Origin: Shinella curvata
Lineage (GTDB): Bacteria; Pseudomonadota; Alphaproteobacteria; Rhizobiales; Rhizobiaceae
DNA length: 64,000 bases
Direction of reading: 5' to 3'
NCBI RefSeq assembly: GCF_022899935.1
Contig: NZ_JALJCJ010000003.1
Span: 477,720 to 541,719 of the forward strand
The position numbers and the translations under genes are program-made. A model generated the notes under the pieces. That model was given only the letters and a program-made list of their open reading frames with translations, did no database searches and was not told where the DNA came from. Positions 1-9,311 of the stretch are shown in pieces (the first letter of the stretch is position 1; each line of letters begins with the position of its first letter).

Positions 1-70
1 CGGTTTCTTCTTCTGCGCGATGGGTCGCAAGGCTTGACGCCTTGTGATCTGTCAAGTGCAAAGCAAACAC

Positions 71-87
71 CTTGAAATCGTTCTAAA
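71..87. promoter_or_regulatory. candidate Irr box (ICE-like) upstream of imelysin operon
   Basis: The bases read CTTGAAATCGTTCTAAA. The right half, TTCTAAA, is identical to the right half of the perfect palindrome in front of the mbfA-like gene at 31136-31152, and the left half is degenerate. Irr of rhizobia is known to bind such iron control elements. A -10-like TATACA (89-94) and a -35-like TTGACA (97-102) lie just downstream, so a bound regulator could cover the promoter. That this is an Irr site is an inference from one half-site plus the iron-related genes that follow. Confidence 0.4.
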
Positions 88-236
88 CTATACACTTTGA
101 CACCAGTTTTTATTTGGTCCATGACACCAAGGCCTGAATAAACCCGGCCCGGCTCTATGCCGGTTCATCCGGTCGGTCGCTTTTCTTGCGATGCCGGTGT
201 CGGGGGGACACGCCAAACAGGACACCAGGAGACGTC

Positions 237-1514
237 ATGACCACTTCCTTCCTTCGCGCAGCCGCCTTTGTGCTTGCTGCCGCGACGTCGAGCCTTGCCA
301 TCGGCTCCGCCCATGCGGCGGCCGATCCGGCTGCGATCGTCAAGCATTATGCCGAAATCGCGCACGCCAAGTTCTCCGACTCGCTCGACGCGGCGAAAGC
401 CCTCGACGCGGCGATCGACGCCCTCATCGCCAAGCCGAGCGACGAAACGCTGAAGGCGGCGCGCGAGGCGTGGCTGAAGTCCCGTGTGCCCTACCAGCAG
501 ACGGAAGCCTACCGTTTCGGCAACCCGATCGTCGACGATTGGGAAGGCAAGGTGAATGCCTGGCCGCTCGACGAAGGCCTGATCGACTATGTCGACCCGA
601 GCTACGGCACGGAAAGCGATGAGAACGCGCTGTTCGTCGGCAATGTCATCGCCAATCCGAAGCTGGAAATCGCCGGCAAGACGATCGACGCGACGACGAT
701 CACACCCGCCGTTCTGCAGGAACTGCACGAGGCCGGTGAAGTCGAGGCGAACGTCGCCACCGGCTATCACGCCATCGAATTCCTGCTCTGGGGTCAGGAC
801 CTGAACGGCACCGGCAAGGGCGCCGGCAACCGCCAGGCGACGGACTACGACAAGGACAAGTGCACCAACGGCAATTGCGATCGCCGCGCCGCCTATCTGA
901 AGGCCGCCTCGTCGCTGCTCGTCACCGATCTCGAAGAGATGGTGAAGGCCTGGGCTGCCGATGGCGACGCCACCAAGAACGTGACCGCGGACCCGAAGGC
1001 CGGCATCACCGCCATGCTGACCGGCATGGGCTCGCTCTCCTACGGTGAACTGGCCGGCGAGCGCATGAAGCTCGGCCTGCTTCTGCATGATCCGGAAGAA
1101 GAGCACGATTGCTTCTCCGACAACACGCACAACTCGCACTACTACGATGTCGCCGGCATCCAGACCGTCTACACGGGTGAATATACCCGCCCTGACGGCT
1201 CGAAGCTCACCGGCCCGTCGCTCTCCGAGCTCGTCGCGGAAAAGGACGCGGCACTCGATACGGAGATGAAGGCCAAGCTCGACGCCAGCCACGCCGCCTT
1301 CAAGGCGCTGGTGGACCGCGCGGAAGGCGGCGAAGCCTATGACCAGATGATCGGCGAAGGCAACGAAGCCGGCAACAAGGTCGTCCAGACCGCCATCGAC
1401 AGCCTGATCGACCAGACCAAGACGATCGAACGCGTCATCGGGTCGCTGGACCTCGGCAAGATCGAGCTTGAAGGCTCCGACAGCCTGGATAATCCTAACG
1501 CTGTCTTCCAATAA
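237..1514 (+). CDS. imelysin-family iron-regulated protein (IrpA-like, COG3487)
   Basis: A 425-aa exported protein of the imelysin family, periplasmic proteins thought to bind iron or haem. Residues 1-29 form a signal peptide ending in an AHA-A site. The family GxHxxE motif is GYHAIE at about residues 176-181, and the IrpA-type segment EHDCFSDNTHNSHYYD lies at about 289-304. I start at ATG 237 because AGGAG lies at 227-231 and the signal peptide begins there; a longer in-frame start at 186 lacks these. It is the first gene of a four-gene set whose families carry consecutive COG numbers (3487-3490), a sign that they occur together widely. An inverted repeat (1525-1552) follows and may reduce read-through. 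The exact ligand cannot be read from sequence. Confidence 0.88.
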   Translation: MTTSFLRAAAFVLAAATSSLAIGSAHAAADPAAIVKHYAEIAHAKFSDSLDAAKALDAAIDALIAKPSDETLKAAREAWLKSRVPYQQTEAYRFGNPIVDDWEGKVNAWPLDEGLIDYVDPSYGTESDENALFVGNVIANPKLEIAGKTIDATTITPAVLQELHEAGEVEANVATGYHAIEFLLWGQDLNGTGKGAGNRQATDYDKDKCTNGNCDRRAAYLKAASSLLVTDLEEMVKAWAADGDATKNVTADPKAGITAMLTGMGSLSYGELAGERMKLGLLLHDPEEEHDCFSDNTHNSHYYDVAGIQTVYTGEYTRPDGSKLTGPSLSELVAEKDAALDTEMKAKLDASHAAFKALVDRAEGGEAYDQMIGEGNEAGNKVVQTAIDSLIDQTKTIERVIGSLDLGKIELEGSDSLDNPNAVFQ

Positions 1515-1524
1515 GAAAGAAGGC

Positions 1525-1552
1525 GGGCCGCTTCGCCTCCAGGATGCGGCCC
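1525..1552. terminator. inverted repeat after first imelysin gene (possible attenuator)
   Basis: GGGCCGC (1525-1531) pairs with GCGGCCC (1546-1552) around a 14-base loop. It has no following T-run, so it may be a partial terminator or an mRNA-stabilising stem that gives the first gene more expression than the downstream three. Confidence 0.4.
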
Positions 1553-1562
1553 GATTTCCTGC

Positions 1563-3098
1563 ATGACAGAACGCCCTGCCCGTCGCCTGCTCGCGGTTTC
1601 CGCCGCGGTCACCGTCGCGGCAGGCGTTTTCGTTCTGGGCACGGCGCAGTCGCAGACGCGCGGCCGCGATGACCTCTCTGAAGAAGATTTGAAGCGCGTG
1701 CAGGCCGTCACGGCCCTGGCCACCGACTTCTCCAAGGCCGAGCCCTACGAGGCGATGTCGGCCGGTGCTGCGACGTCGCTTGCGAAAATCGACCGCAACA
1801 GTTTTTCCCACTTTTCCGAAAACATCACCTTCGAGGAGCAGGAGACCTTCAAGCTCGGCAACGCGCTGTTCCAGAAGCTCTGGGTCTCCTCGCCCTCCTC
1901 CACGCAGGCGTCCGATGGGCTTGGGCCGCTCTACAATGCCCGCTCCTGCCAGGCCTGTCACATCAAGGACGGCCGAGGCCATCCGCCCGAGGGGGCAGAA
2001 GATGCCACCTCGATGTTCCTGCGCCTCGCCCGCCCGGCGGCAACGCCCCAAGAAGAGGCGGCGCTGAAGAGCTTCCATGCGATGAGCCTACCCGACCCGA
2101 TCTACGGACGGCAGTTGCAGGATCAGGCCATTCCCGGCCTCAAGGCCGAGGGCCGCATGGTCATCGACTATACCGAGGAACCGGTCACGCTGGCCGGTGG
2201 CGAGGTCGTGTCTCTCCGCCGCCCGAGCTATTCCGTCGCCGACCTCGCCTATGGCGCTCTCGATGCGACCACCACGCTCTCGCCGCGTGTCACCCAGCCC
2301 ATGCTCGGCCTCGGCCTGGTCGAGGCCATCCACGAAGCGGACATTCTGGCGCTGGCCGATCCCGCCGACGCGGATGGAGACGGCATCAGCGGCACGGCGG
2401 CGATCGCCATCGATCCGACGAACGGCAAGCAGGCGCTCGGCCGCTTCGGTTGGAAGGCGCAATCGGCCACCGTGCGCCAGCAGAGCGCCGATGCCTTCGC
2501 CTTCGATATCGGCATCTCGACGCCGGAGGTGCCGCTGCACCAGGGCGATTGCATGCCCGCGCAGACCGCCTGCATCGAGCGCCCCGACGGCGTGCAGACG
2601 CGGCTCGGTGACGCGGAAGCGCCGCCGCCGGTCATGGACCTCGTGACCTTCTACGCCGAAAACCTCGCCGTACCGGCACGGCGCAAGGCGAGCTTCGCTG
2701 AAACGCTCGCGGGAAAACGCCTGTTTTACGAGACGGGCTGCGTTTCCTGTCACCATCCGAAATTCGTGACCCGCCGCGATGCCGCCAACACGGCGCAGGC
2801 CTTCCAGCTCATCTGGCCCTATTCCGATTTCCTGCTGCACGACATGGGCGAAGGCCTTGCCGACGGGCAGCCGGTGGGGGTGGCGAGCGGACGGGAGTGG
2901 CGCACGCCGCCGCTCTGGGGTATCGGCCTTACAAAAACCGTCAACGGCCATACGTTCTTCCTGCATGACGGGCGCGCGCGCTCCCTCACCGAAGCCATTC
3001 TGTGGCACGGCGGCGAGGGCCAGAAGGCACGCGACCGCTTCGCCGCGCTGGAAAAACACGACCGCGACGCCCTTCTGACCTTCCTGGAGAGCCTCTGA
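1563..3098 (+). CDS. di-haem c-type cytochrome / thiol oxidoreductase-like protein (DUF1111, COG3488)
   Basis: A 511-aa exported protein with two haem-attachment motifs, CQACH at residues 129-133 and CVSCH at 393-397. This is typical of the DUF1111 di-haem family, which resembles bacterial di-haem peroxidases. An N-terminal hydrophobic segment (residues 9-27) serves as the signal peptide. It lies 48 bp after the first imelysin gene, and its stop codon overlaps the next start (TGATG). In this operon it probably performs a periplasmic redox step, for example on iron bound by the imelysins, but that role is inferred from context only. No strong ribosome binding site precedes ATG 1563. Confidence 0.85.
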   Translation: MTERPARRLLAVSAAVTVAAGVFVLGTAQSQTRGRDDLSEEDLKRVQAVTALATDFSKAEPYEAMSAGAATSLAKIDRNSFSHFSENITFEEQETFKLGNALFQKLWVSSPSSTQASDGLGPLYNARSCQACHIKDGRGHPPEGAEDATSMFLRLARPAATPQEEAALKSFHAMSLPDPIYGRQLQDQAIPGLKAEGRMVIDYTEEPVTLAGGEVVSLRRPSYSVADLAYGALDATTTLSPRVTQPMLGLGLVEAIHEADILALADPADADGDGISGTAAIAIDPTNGKQALGRFGWKAQSATVRQQSADAFAFDIGISTPEVPLHQGDCMPAQTACIERPDGVQTRLGDAEAPPPVMDLVTFYAENLAVPARRKASFAETLAGKRLFYETGCVSCHHPKFVTRRDAANTAQAFQLIWPYSDFLLHDMGEGLADGQPVGVASGREWRTPPLWGIGLTKTVNGHTFFLHDGRARSLTEAILWHGGEGQKARDRFAALEKHDRDALLTFLESL

Positions 3099-4225
3099 TG
3101 ACCCAGCGCCCACCTTTCCCTCGGTTCGGCTCCCTGCTTGCTGCATCCCTCCTGTTTGCAACGAGCCTGCCGGCCTTCGCACAGGAAGGCAGCGCGCCCG
3201 CCGTGCCCGAACTGACCGAAGAGATCGTCACCGGCATCATGACGCGCGCCATCGACGACGTGATCCGGCCGGGCTACCGGACCTTCGAAGCCTCCGCCGG
3301 CAAGCTTGCCGAAACGACCACGGCCTATTGCAAGGCGCCCTCGGACGAGGGCCGCAAGGCCGTCGATGCCGCATTCCGCCAGGCCGTCACCGACTGGGGC
3401 CGCATCGAAATCATGCGCATCGGCCCCGTCATCGACGACAACCGCTTCGAGCGCATCCTGTTTTATCCCGACCGCAAGGGCACCGGCCTGAAGCAGGTGC
3501 AGGCGCTGTTGCAGAAGGCGGACGAGGCGGATACCGACGCCGCGACCATGGGCAGCAAGAGCGTCGCCATCCAGGGTTTTGGAGCCCTCGAATTCGCGCT
3601 CTACGGCACCGGCGCTGACGCCATAGCAAAGGAACCGGACGCCTTCCGCTGCCGCTATGCCGCAGCCGTCGCCAGCCATATCTGGACGACGGCCGGCCAA
3701 CTCGCCGCCGCCTGGGATGCACCCGACGGCGTGCAGAAGGACTGGAAACATCCCGGCCCCGACAATCCGGTCTTCCGCACCAGCAAGGAGGCGATGACGG
3801 CGCTGCTCGGCATTCTCGTGCACGGCGCCGAGGCGGTGCGCGACCAGCGCATCGAAACCTTCTACCGCAATGGCGGCATCGCCCGGCCGAAATCGGCAGT
3901 GTTCTGGCGCTCGGGCAACACCTGGGCGTCGATCGAAGCCAACCTCGAGGGTCTGCAGACCCTGTTCGACAAATCCGGCATGGGCGATCTCATCGATCCC
4001 AGCATCGCCTCGGTCAACGGCAACATCGATTTCATCCTGAAATCACTGCGCAGGATGACCCCGACCATCGACACCGACATGGAAAAGGCGGTGTCCACGC
4101 CGGCGGAACAGCAGAAGATCAACTTCCTGCTCGTCAACACGCGTGAGCTGATCCTCGCCTTCGACGGCGGCTATGGCGGCGCCATCGGACTCGGCTCCGG
4201 CTTCTCCTTCTCGGACGGCGACTGA
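3098..4225 (+). CDS. second imelysin-family protein (COG3489)
   Basis: A 375-aa exported protein, the shorter imelysin type that accompanies IrpA and DUF1111 proteins. A signal peptide covers about residues 1-28, with a cleavage site near AFA-QE. The start ATG 3098 overlaps the preceding stop by one base, which implies translational coupling; the longer in-frame start at 3002 would lie inside the cytochrome gene and hide the signal peptide. The gene ends in another TGATG overlap with the DUF1513 gene. Function is presumed to be periplasmic iron or haem binding; the ligand is unknown. Confidence 0.85.
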   Translation: MTQRPPFPRFGSLLAASLLFATSLPAFAQEGSAPAVPELTEEIVTGIMTRAIDDVIRPGYRTFEASAGKLAETTTAYCKAPSDEGRKAVDAAFRQAVTDWGRIEIMRIGPVIDDNRFERILFYPDRKGTGLKQVQALLQKADEADTDAATMGSKSVAIQGFGALEFALYGTGADAIAKEPDAFRCRYAAAVASHIWTTAGQLAAAWDAPDGVQKDWKHPGPDNPVFRTSKEAMTALLGILVHGAEAVRDQRIETFYRNGGIARPKSAVFWRSGNTWASIEANLEGLQTLFDKSGMGDLIDPSIASVNGNIDFILKSLRRMTPTIDTDMEKAVSTPAEQQKINFLLVNTRELILAFDGGYGGAIGLGSGFSFSDGD

Positions 4226-5331
4226 TGCGCAAAGCGGGCGGCCAAAGCGCGCTCCTCGACCGGCGCGCCTTCCTGCGCATGGCGGGTGCGGCCTGGGCGG
4301 CGGCGCTGACCCCGCAGGCCGCCTTCGCGCTGTCGCGCACCAACGCCGTCTTCGCCTCCGGCTACAAGACCGCAGGCGGCAGCTTCGGCATTGCGGTGCT
4401 TGCCGAAGACGGCAGCGTGATCGAGCGCACGCCGCTGCCCGCCCGCAGCCACGGCATGGCCTTTTCGACCGCCACGAACCACCTCGTCGCCTTTGCCCGC
4501 CGCCCCGGCACCTTTGCGCTGGTCATCGACCACAGCGGCAAGACGCAGCCGATAACCATCGCCGCCACCGAGAACAGGCACTTCTTCGGCCACGGCTGCT
4601 TTTCACCCGATGGCACACTGCTCTATGCCAGCGAGAACGATTTCGACGCCAACCGCGGCGTCATCGGCCTCTATGATGCGCGGGACAATTATCGCCGCAT
4701 CGGCGAATACCAGACCTACGGCATCGGCACGCACGACCTCTCGGTCAGCGATGACGGCACGCTTTTGATCGCCGCCAATGGCGGCATCGAGACCCATCCG
4801 GATTTCGGCCGCACCAAGCTCAATCTCGACCATATGGAGCCCTCGCTCGCCTTGATCGATGCGAAGACCGGCGCGCTTGTCGAACGCCACGCGCTGCCGG
4901 AAAAGCTGCGCCAGCTCTCCACCCGCCATATCGATCTCGACGACAAGGGCCGCATCTGGTTCGCCTGCCAGTATGAAGGCCCGCGCAACGACCTCCCGCC
5001 GCTCGTCGGCCATTTCGGCAAGGGCGAGGACCTGACCTTCCTGTCGCTGCCTGAGGACACCACGATCGGCCTTGCCAACTATGTCGGCGCCATCGCCGTC
5101 AACCGCCGCGAAGGTCTCGTCGGCCTGACATCGCCGAATGGCGGCCGCTTCGTCGTGCTCGATGCGAAAACCGGCGGGGTCCTGCGCGATGAAAGCGTCA
5201 CGGATGCCGCCGGCATCGCGCGCGCACCGCACGGCTTTGCCGTTTCGTCCTATGACGGCGACTTTGCCGGACGCCGCGACGATGTCGCCTGGGACCAGCA
5301 CATAACCAGTCTGATATCCCGGAGCGCATAG
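4225..5331 (+). CDS. DUF1513 domain protein, Tat-exported (COG3490)
   Basis: A 368-aa protein with an N-terminal twin-arginine signal (RRAFLRMAGAAWAAA, about residues 13-27), so it is probably exported folded. The rest looks like a beta-propeller-type periplasmic protein of the DUF1513 family. It is the last gene of the imelysin operon, overlapping the previous stop by one base. Tat export suggests a bound cofactor or metal, but no ligand motif can be assigned. The function of the family is not established. Confidence 0.82.
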   Translation: MRKAGGQSALLDRRAFLRMAGAAWAAALTPQAAFALSRTNAVFASGYKTAGGSFGIAVLAEDGSVIERTPLPARSHGMAFSTATNHLVAFARRPGTFALVIDHSGKTQPITIAATENRHFFGHGCFSPDGTLLYASENDFDANRGVIGLYDARDNYRRIGEYQTYGIGTHDLSVSDDGTLLIAANGGIETHPDFGRTKLNLDHMEPSLALIDAKTGALVERHALPEKLRQLSTRHIDLDDKGRIWFACQYEGPRNDLPPLVGHFGKGEDLTFLSLPEDTTIGLANYVGAIAVNRREGLVGLTSPNGGRFVVLDAKTGGVLRDESVTDAAGIARAPHGFAVSSYDGDFAGRRDDVAWDQHITSLISRSA

Positions 5332-5369
5332 CCTCTGGACGGTTGCGGAAAGCGCGCTAGGTCAGGGAC

Positions 5370-5825
5370 ATGAACAACAAGCCCCTCGTCTATCTCGCCT
5401 TTCTTATCCTCGTTCTCGGCGGCGGCCTCTTGATCGGCGCCAACAATGTGCCCGGCGACTGGTATCAGTCGCTCGCCAAACCGTCGTTCAACCCGCCGAA
5501 CTGGCTGTTTGCGCCGGTCTGGAGCGTGCTCTACGTCGTCATCGCGGTCGTCGGCGCGCGCACCTGGCTGTCGCTCCGCCGCTCCATGGGCATGCGGCTC
5601 TGGTATGCCCAGCTCGTGCTCAATTTCGCGTGGTCACCGATCTTCTTCGGGCTGCAGGATCCGACCTCGGCCCTGATCGTCATCCTCTGCCTTCTCGTGG
5701 CCGTCGGCGGCTTCATCGCCGCGTCCTGGCGGCAGGACCGCACGGCGGCCCTTCTCTTCCTGCCCTACCTCGCCTGGGTCGCCTTCGCGACCGCGCTCAA
5801 CGGCGCAATCGTCACGCTCAACTGA
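5370..5825 (+). CDS. tspO: TspO/MBR family tryptophan-rich sensory protein
   Basis: A 151-aa integral membrane protein with five predicted helices and the Trp- and Pro-rich pattern of TspO (SLAKPSFNPPNWLFAPVW at about residues 34-51). TspO proteins bind porphyrins and, in Rhodobacter and Sinorhizobium, modulate pigment or stress gene expression. It lies 38 bp after the DUF1513 gene on the same strand, so it could be co-transcribed with the iron operon; a link through porphyrin or haem would make sense but is an inference. Confidence 0.9.
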   Translation: MNNKPLVYLAFLILVLGGGLLIGANNVPGDWYQSLAKPSFNPPNWLFAPVWSVLYVVIAVVGARTWLSLRRSMGMRLWYAQLVLNFAWSPIFFGLQDPTSALIVILCLLVAVGGFIAASWRQDRTAALLFLPYLAWVAFATALNGAIVTLN

Positions 5826-5905
5826 AACCCGCTTGCAGTGCAGCATGCGCCATGCAAACGTCGGCCCGTTCCTCCGGGCCGCGCGCCCGCAAAAACGTGG
5901 GCATC

Positions 5906-6355
5906 ATGACAGGCTTTCCACCGCCGGATTTCGCCGGCCGCATCACCAGAAGTTTCGGCCGCCAGCCGGCCATGGCGCTGATCGGTGCCGAGCTCACCCG
6001 TGTCGAGCACGGCACGGTGGAAATCGAGCTGCCCTTTGACGAGAAGCTGACGCAGCAGCACGGCTTTCTCCATGCCGGCGTGATTTCGGCCGCCCTCGAC
6101 ACGGCCTGCGGCTACGCCGCCTATTCCGTCATAGATGCCGACGCCTCGATCCTGACCATCGAATTCAAGGTCAATCTCATGTCGCCGGGGCGGGGCGAAC
6201 GTTTCCTGTTCCGCGGCGAGATCACCAAGCCGGGCTCCAACATCATCGTCGCCGACGGGCGCGGCTATGCCATTTCCGATGGACCCGCAAAGCTGATTGC
6301 CTCGATGACCAGCACGATGATGGTGGTGCGCGGCCGCGAGGACATTACCGAATGA
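5906..6355 (+). CDS. PaaI-family hotdog thioesterase
   Basis: A 149-aa single hotdog-fold protein. The segment QQHGFLHAGVISAALDTAC matches the HGG...D catalytic region of PaaI-type acyl-CoA thioesterases. The start is uncertain: ATG 5906 gives the usual family N terminus (MTGFPPPDF), while an in-frame ATG at 5852 would add 18 unconserved residues; neither has a good ribosome binding site. The stop overlaps the next ATG by four bases (ATGA at 6352-6355), so it is coupled to the nucleosidase gene. The substrate is unknown. Confidence 0.82.
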   Translation: MTGFPPPDFAGRITRSFGRQPAMALIGAELTRVEHGTVEIELPFDEKLTQQHGFLHAGVISAALDTACGYAAYSVIDADASILTIEFKVNLMSPGRGERFLFRGEITKPGSNIIVADGRGYAISDGPAKLIASMTSTMMVVRGREDITE

Positions 6356-6996
6356 GTTTCGCCCTCAAGACTGTCGGTGCAAAACGCATCCTCTATGTCA
6401 TGGCCGCCAATCCCGAATACGGCCCGCATCTGAAGGCCCGCATCACGCCGTTGATGACCGGTGTCGGGCCCGTGGAAGCCGCCGTGCAGCTGACGCTGGC
6501 GCTCTGCCACCTGGCGGCGGATGGCAACCTGCCCGACTATGTCGTGTCGCTCGGCTCGGCCGGCTCCGCCACGCTGGAGCAGACGGAGATCTATCAGGCA
6601 ATCTCGGTATCCTATCGCGACATGGATGCCTCGCCGCTCGGCTTCACCAGGGGGGCAACGCCCTTTCTTGATCTGCCGGTCGAGGTTTCCCTGCCGGTCC
6701 GCATTCCCGGCATTCCCGCCGCGCGGCTCTCCACCGGCGCCAACATCGTCTCGGGTGCCGCCTATACCGGCATCGACGCCGACATGGTGGAGATGGAAAC
6801 CTTTGGCGCATTGCGGGCCTGCCAGGCCTTCGGCGTTCCCCTCATCGGCCTTCGCGGCATTTCCGACGGCAAGGCGGAGCTCACCCATATCGGCAACTGG
6901 ACGGAATACCTTGATGTCATCGACGAAAAGCTCGCCGCTGCCGTCGATCGTCTGGAGGCCGCCATGCTCGACGGAACCATCGCCCTGAAAGGCTGA
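6352..6996 (+). CDS. mtnN: 5'-methylthioadenosine/S-adenosylhomocysteine nucleosidase
   Basis: A 214-aa cytoplasmic enzyme of the nucleoside phosphorylase superfamily that hydrolyses MTA and SAH, feeding methionine salvage and removing methylation by-products. The C-terminal half keeps the purine- and ribose-binding VEMETF motif and the catalytic Asp in GISDG. The N-terminal acidic residue lies in an unusual MAANPEY context rather than the GAMEEE of the E. coli enzyme, so this is a divergent branch. It is coupled by ATGA overlap to the upstream thioesterase and lies 53 bp before guaA. Confidence 0.8.
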   Translation: MSFALKTVGAKRILYVMAANPEYGPHLKARITPLMTGVGPVEAAVQLTLALCHLAADGNLPDYVVSLGSAGSATLEQTEIYQAISVSYRDMDASPLGFTRGATPFLDLPVEVSLPVRIPGIPAARLSTGANIVSGAAYTGIDADMVEMETFGALRACQAFGVPLIGLRGISDGKAELTHIGNWTEYLDVIDEKLAAAVDRLEAAMLDGTIALKG

Positions 6997-7049
6997 AAAT
7001 CCGGCCGTCCCCCGTTGCGCGGCAAAGAGATATTCTTTAAAGGCTCGCC

Positions 7050-8612
7050 ATGACCCAGACAGCCAATCCCGACAGCGTTCTCATCATCGATTTCGGCAGC
7101 CAGGTGACCCAGCTCATCGGGCGGCGCGTGCGCGAAGCAGGCGTCTATTGCGAGATCATCCCCTTCCAGTCGGCGGAAGAAGCCTTCCACCGCATGCAGC
7201 CGAAGGCGATCATCTTCTCCGGTGGCCCCGCCTCGGTGCTCGACCAGGGCAGCCCGCGCGCCCCGCAGGTGGTCTTCGATTCCGGCCTGCCAATCCTCGG
7301 CATCTGCTATGGCCAGCAGACGCTCGCCACCCAGCTCGGCGGCACCGTCGAAGGCGGCCACGCCCGCGAATTCGGCCGCGCCGATGTGGAAATCCTGAAG
7401 TCCAGCCCACTCTTCGACGGCTTCTGGGAGGTTGGCAACAAGTATCCGGTCTGGATGAGCCACGGCGACCGCGTCACCGTCGCGCCCGAAGGTTTCGAGA
7501 TCATCGGCGTCTCGGAAAACGCCCCCTTCGCGATCTGCGTCAACGAGGCGAAGCGCTACTACACGACGATGTTCCATCCGGAAGTGGTGCACACGCCCGA
7601 TGGCGCCAAGCTGCTCTCGAACTTCGTGCACAAGATCGCCGGCATCAAGGGCGACTGGTCGATGTCGGCCTACCGTGCCCGCGCCGTGGAAGCGATCCGC
7701 GAGCAGGTCGGCGACAAGCGCGTCATCTGCGCGCTGTCGGGCGGCGTTGACTCATCCGTCGCGGCTCTTCTCATCCATGAGGCCGTCGGCGCGCAGCTCA
7801 CCTGCATCCTCGTCGACCACGGCCTGATGCGCAAGAACGAGGCGGCCGACGTCGTCGCCATGTTCCGCGAGCACTACAATCTGCACCTCATCCATGTCGA
7901 TGCCGTCGATCGTTTCGTCGGCGAGCTGGAAGGCGTTTCGGATCCCGAAACCAAGCGCAAGATCATCGGCCGCCTGTTCATCGAAGTCTTCGAGGACGAA
8001 GCCAAGAAGCTCGGCGGCGCGGAATTCCTCGCCCAGGGCACGCTTTACCCCGACGTCATCGAAAGCGTCTCCTTCACCGGCGGCCCTTCGGTCACCATCA
8101 AGTCGCACCACAATGTCGGCGGCCTGCCCGAGCGCATGAACATGAAGCTCGTCGAACCGCTGCGCGAACTGTTCAAGGACGAAGTGCGCGTGCTCGGTCG
8201 CGAGCTCGGCCTGCCGGATAGTTTCATCGGCCGCCACCCCTTCCCCGGTCCGGGCCTTGCCATCCGCTGCCCCGGCGGCATCACCCGCGACAAGCTGGAG
8301 ATCCTGCGCGAAGCCGACGCGATCTATCTCGACGAGATCCGCAAGGCAGGCCTCTACGACAAGATCTGGCAGGCCTTCGCCGTGCTGTTGCCCGTCCAGA
8401 CTGTCGGCGTCATGGGCGACGGGCGCACCTACGAATTCGTCTGTGCGCTCCGCGCCGTCACCTCCGTCGACGGCATGACCGCCGACTTCTACCACTACGA
8501 CATGAACTTCCTCGGCCGCGCCGCGACCCGCATCATCAACGAAGTCCGCGGCATCAACCGCGTCGTTTATGACGTGACGTCGAAGCCGCCGGGCACGATC
8601 GAGTGGGAATAA
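7050..8612 (+). CDS. guaA: GMP synthase (glutamine-hydrolysing)
   Basis: A 520-aa enzyme that converts XMP, ATP and glutamine to GMP. An N-terminal class I glutamine amidotransferase domain (about residues 8-200) carries Cys86 (GICYGQQ), His176 and Glu178 (HPEVV). The ATP pyrophosphatase domain starts with the PP-loop SGGVDSS at 230-236, and the C-terminal dimerisation domain ends in the family's GTIEWE. Length is normal. AAAGG upstream of ATG 7050 serves as ribosome binding site. I see no purine riboswitch in the 53-bp leader. Confidence 0.98.
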   Translation: MTQTANPDSVLIIDFGSQVTQLIGRRVREAGVYCEIIPFQSAEEAFHRMQPKAIIFSGGPASVLDQGSPRAPQVVFDSGLPILGICYGQQTLATQLGGTVEGGHAREFGRADVEILKSSPLFDGFWEVGNKYPVWMSHGDRVTVAPEGFEIIGVSENAPFAICVNEAKRYYTTMFHPEVVHTPDGAKLLSNFVHKIAGIKGDWSMSAYRARAVEAIREQVGDKRVICALSGGVDSSVAALLIHEAVGAQLTCILVDHGLMRKNEAADVVAMFREHYNLHLIHVDAVDRFVGELEGVSDPETKRKIIGRLFIEVFEDEAKKLGGAEFLAQGTLYPDVIESVSFTGGPSVTIKSHHNVGGLPERMNMKLVEPLRELFKDEVRVLGRELGLPDSFIGRHPFPGPGLAIRCPGGITRDKLEILREADAIYLDEIRKAGLYDKIWQAFAVLLPVQTVGVMGDGRTYEFVCALRAVTSVDGMTADFYHYDMNFLGRAATRIINEVRGINRVVYDVTSKPPGTIEWE

Positions 8613-8622
8613 GCAATACGGC

Positions 8623-8662
8623 AGGGATGTTTCGGCGATAAAGCCATCATCGAAACATCCCT
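8623..8662. terminator. inverted repeat after guaA
   Basis: AGGGATGTTTCG (8623-8634) and CGAAACATCCCT (8651-8662) form a perfect 12-bp stem with a 16-base loop just after guaA. A T-rich but not continuous stretch (CTTGCTTTTC) follows about 9 bases later, so it is a likely but imperfect terminator. Confidence 0.55.
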
Positions 8663-8724
8663 CTCCTGCTTGCTTTTCATCGATCCGGCGGCCGCGCCGG
8701 ATGCTTGCGTCTCGGGCAAGACAC

Positions 8725-9210
8725 TCAGTTTGAAACAGCCTTGTTTCGCCTGAGATAAAGGATCTGGGCAGCCAATCCGACGACGAGTATCACCAGCAGT
8801 GCGCCCTGTGCACCGAGCAACAGCGGCGAATTCAAATCCGGCGCCAGCGGATGTCCATCCGGCACACGGCGCAGGATTTCCGTGATGGTCGGCAGCATCA
8901 GCAGAAACGCGCTCAAACTCAGACAGATCGTTTCGACATACCGGGCGACGCGCGTCGAACCGAGAATGCTTTGCGCGCCATAGCCTGCAAGCAGAACCAG
9001 GATCGTCGTCACGCCGATTCCGTAGCTGACCGGCTGGCGGGCGACGAGAAAGACCGTCAGAGCACCGATCAGCATGGAGCCAAGATAGACGGCACCCGCC
9101 CTGGACCGCGGAACGATCCGGCCATGCCGGCCGAACATGTAGAGCGCCACGGGAATGGCCGGCAAACTGCCAAGCGTGTGGATCCAGCCAAGCGAAGAAA
9201 TTCCGAACAT
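8725..9210 (-). CDS. small integral membrane protein under TetR control
   Basis: A 161-aa protein with about four hydrophobic helices, starting at MFGISSLGWIHTLGSLPA. I do not recognise a characterised family; the layout resembles small predicted membrane proteins of the DUF2306 type. I chose ATG 9210; the longer open frame upstream runs antisense to the operator and the end of the tetR gene and looks non-coding. A 14-bp motif (9261-9274) about 50 bp upstream is the exact reverse complement of one in front of the neighbouring tetR, so this gene is likely its target. The pair may respond to a lipophilic compound, but this is a guess. Confidence 0.7.
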   Translation of the reverse strand: MFGISSLGWIHTLGSLPAIPVALYMFGRHGRIVPRSRAGAVYLGSMLIGALTVFLVARQPVSYGIGVTTILVLLAGYGAQSILGSTRVARYVETICLSLSAFLLMLPTITEILRRVPDGHPLAPDLNSPLLLGAQGALLVILVVGLAAQILYLRRNKAVSN

Positions 9211-9260
9211 GCGATTTGCCTTTCTATCCGTTGGGAAAACGTCTGTGAGATTACATCTAT

Positions 9261-9274
9261 CTACTAGTTGGTAG
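9261..9274. promoter_or_regulatory. TetR operator candidate, membrane-protein promoter
   Basis: CTACTAGTTGGTAG, with CTAC/GTAG ends. It is the exact reverse complement of the sequence at 9899-9912 in front of tetR. Two copies in a 650-bp stretch, each upstream of one of the two neighbouring genes, point to a shared repressor. Confidence 0.65.
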
Positions 9275-9311
9275 GCTTTCGAATCAAATGCCATGCTCGG
9301 CATTGTCAGGG

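Noticed and set aside
5853-5906. Longer start of the PaaI thioesterase
   Set aside because: The extra residues are unconserved in type, and the usual N terminus begins at ATG 5906, although neither start has a good ribosome binding site.
6997-7049. Purine riboswitch upstream of guaA
   Set aside because: The leader is only 53 bp and lacks the conserved three-way junction elements.
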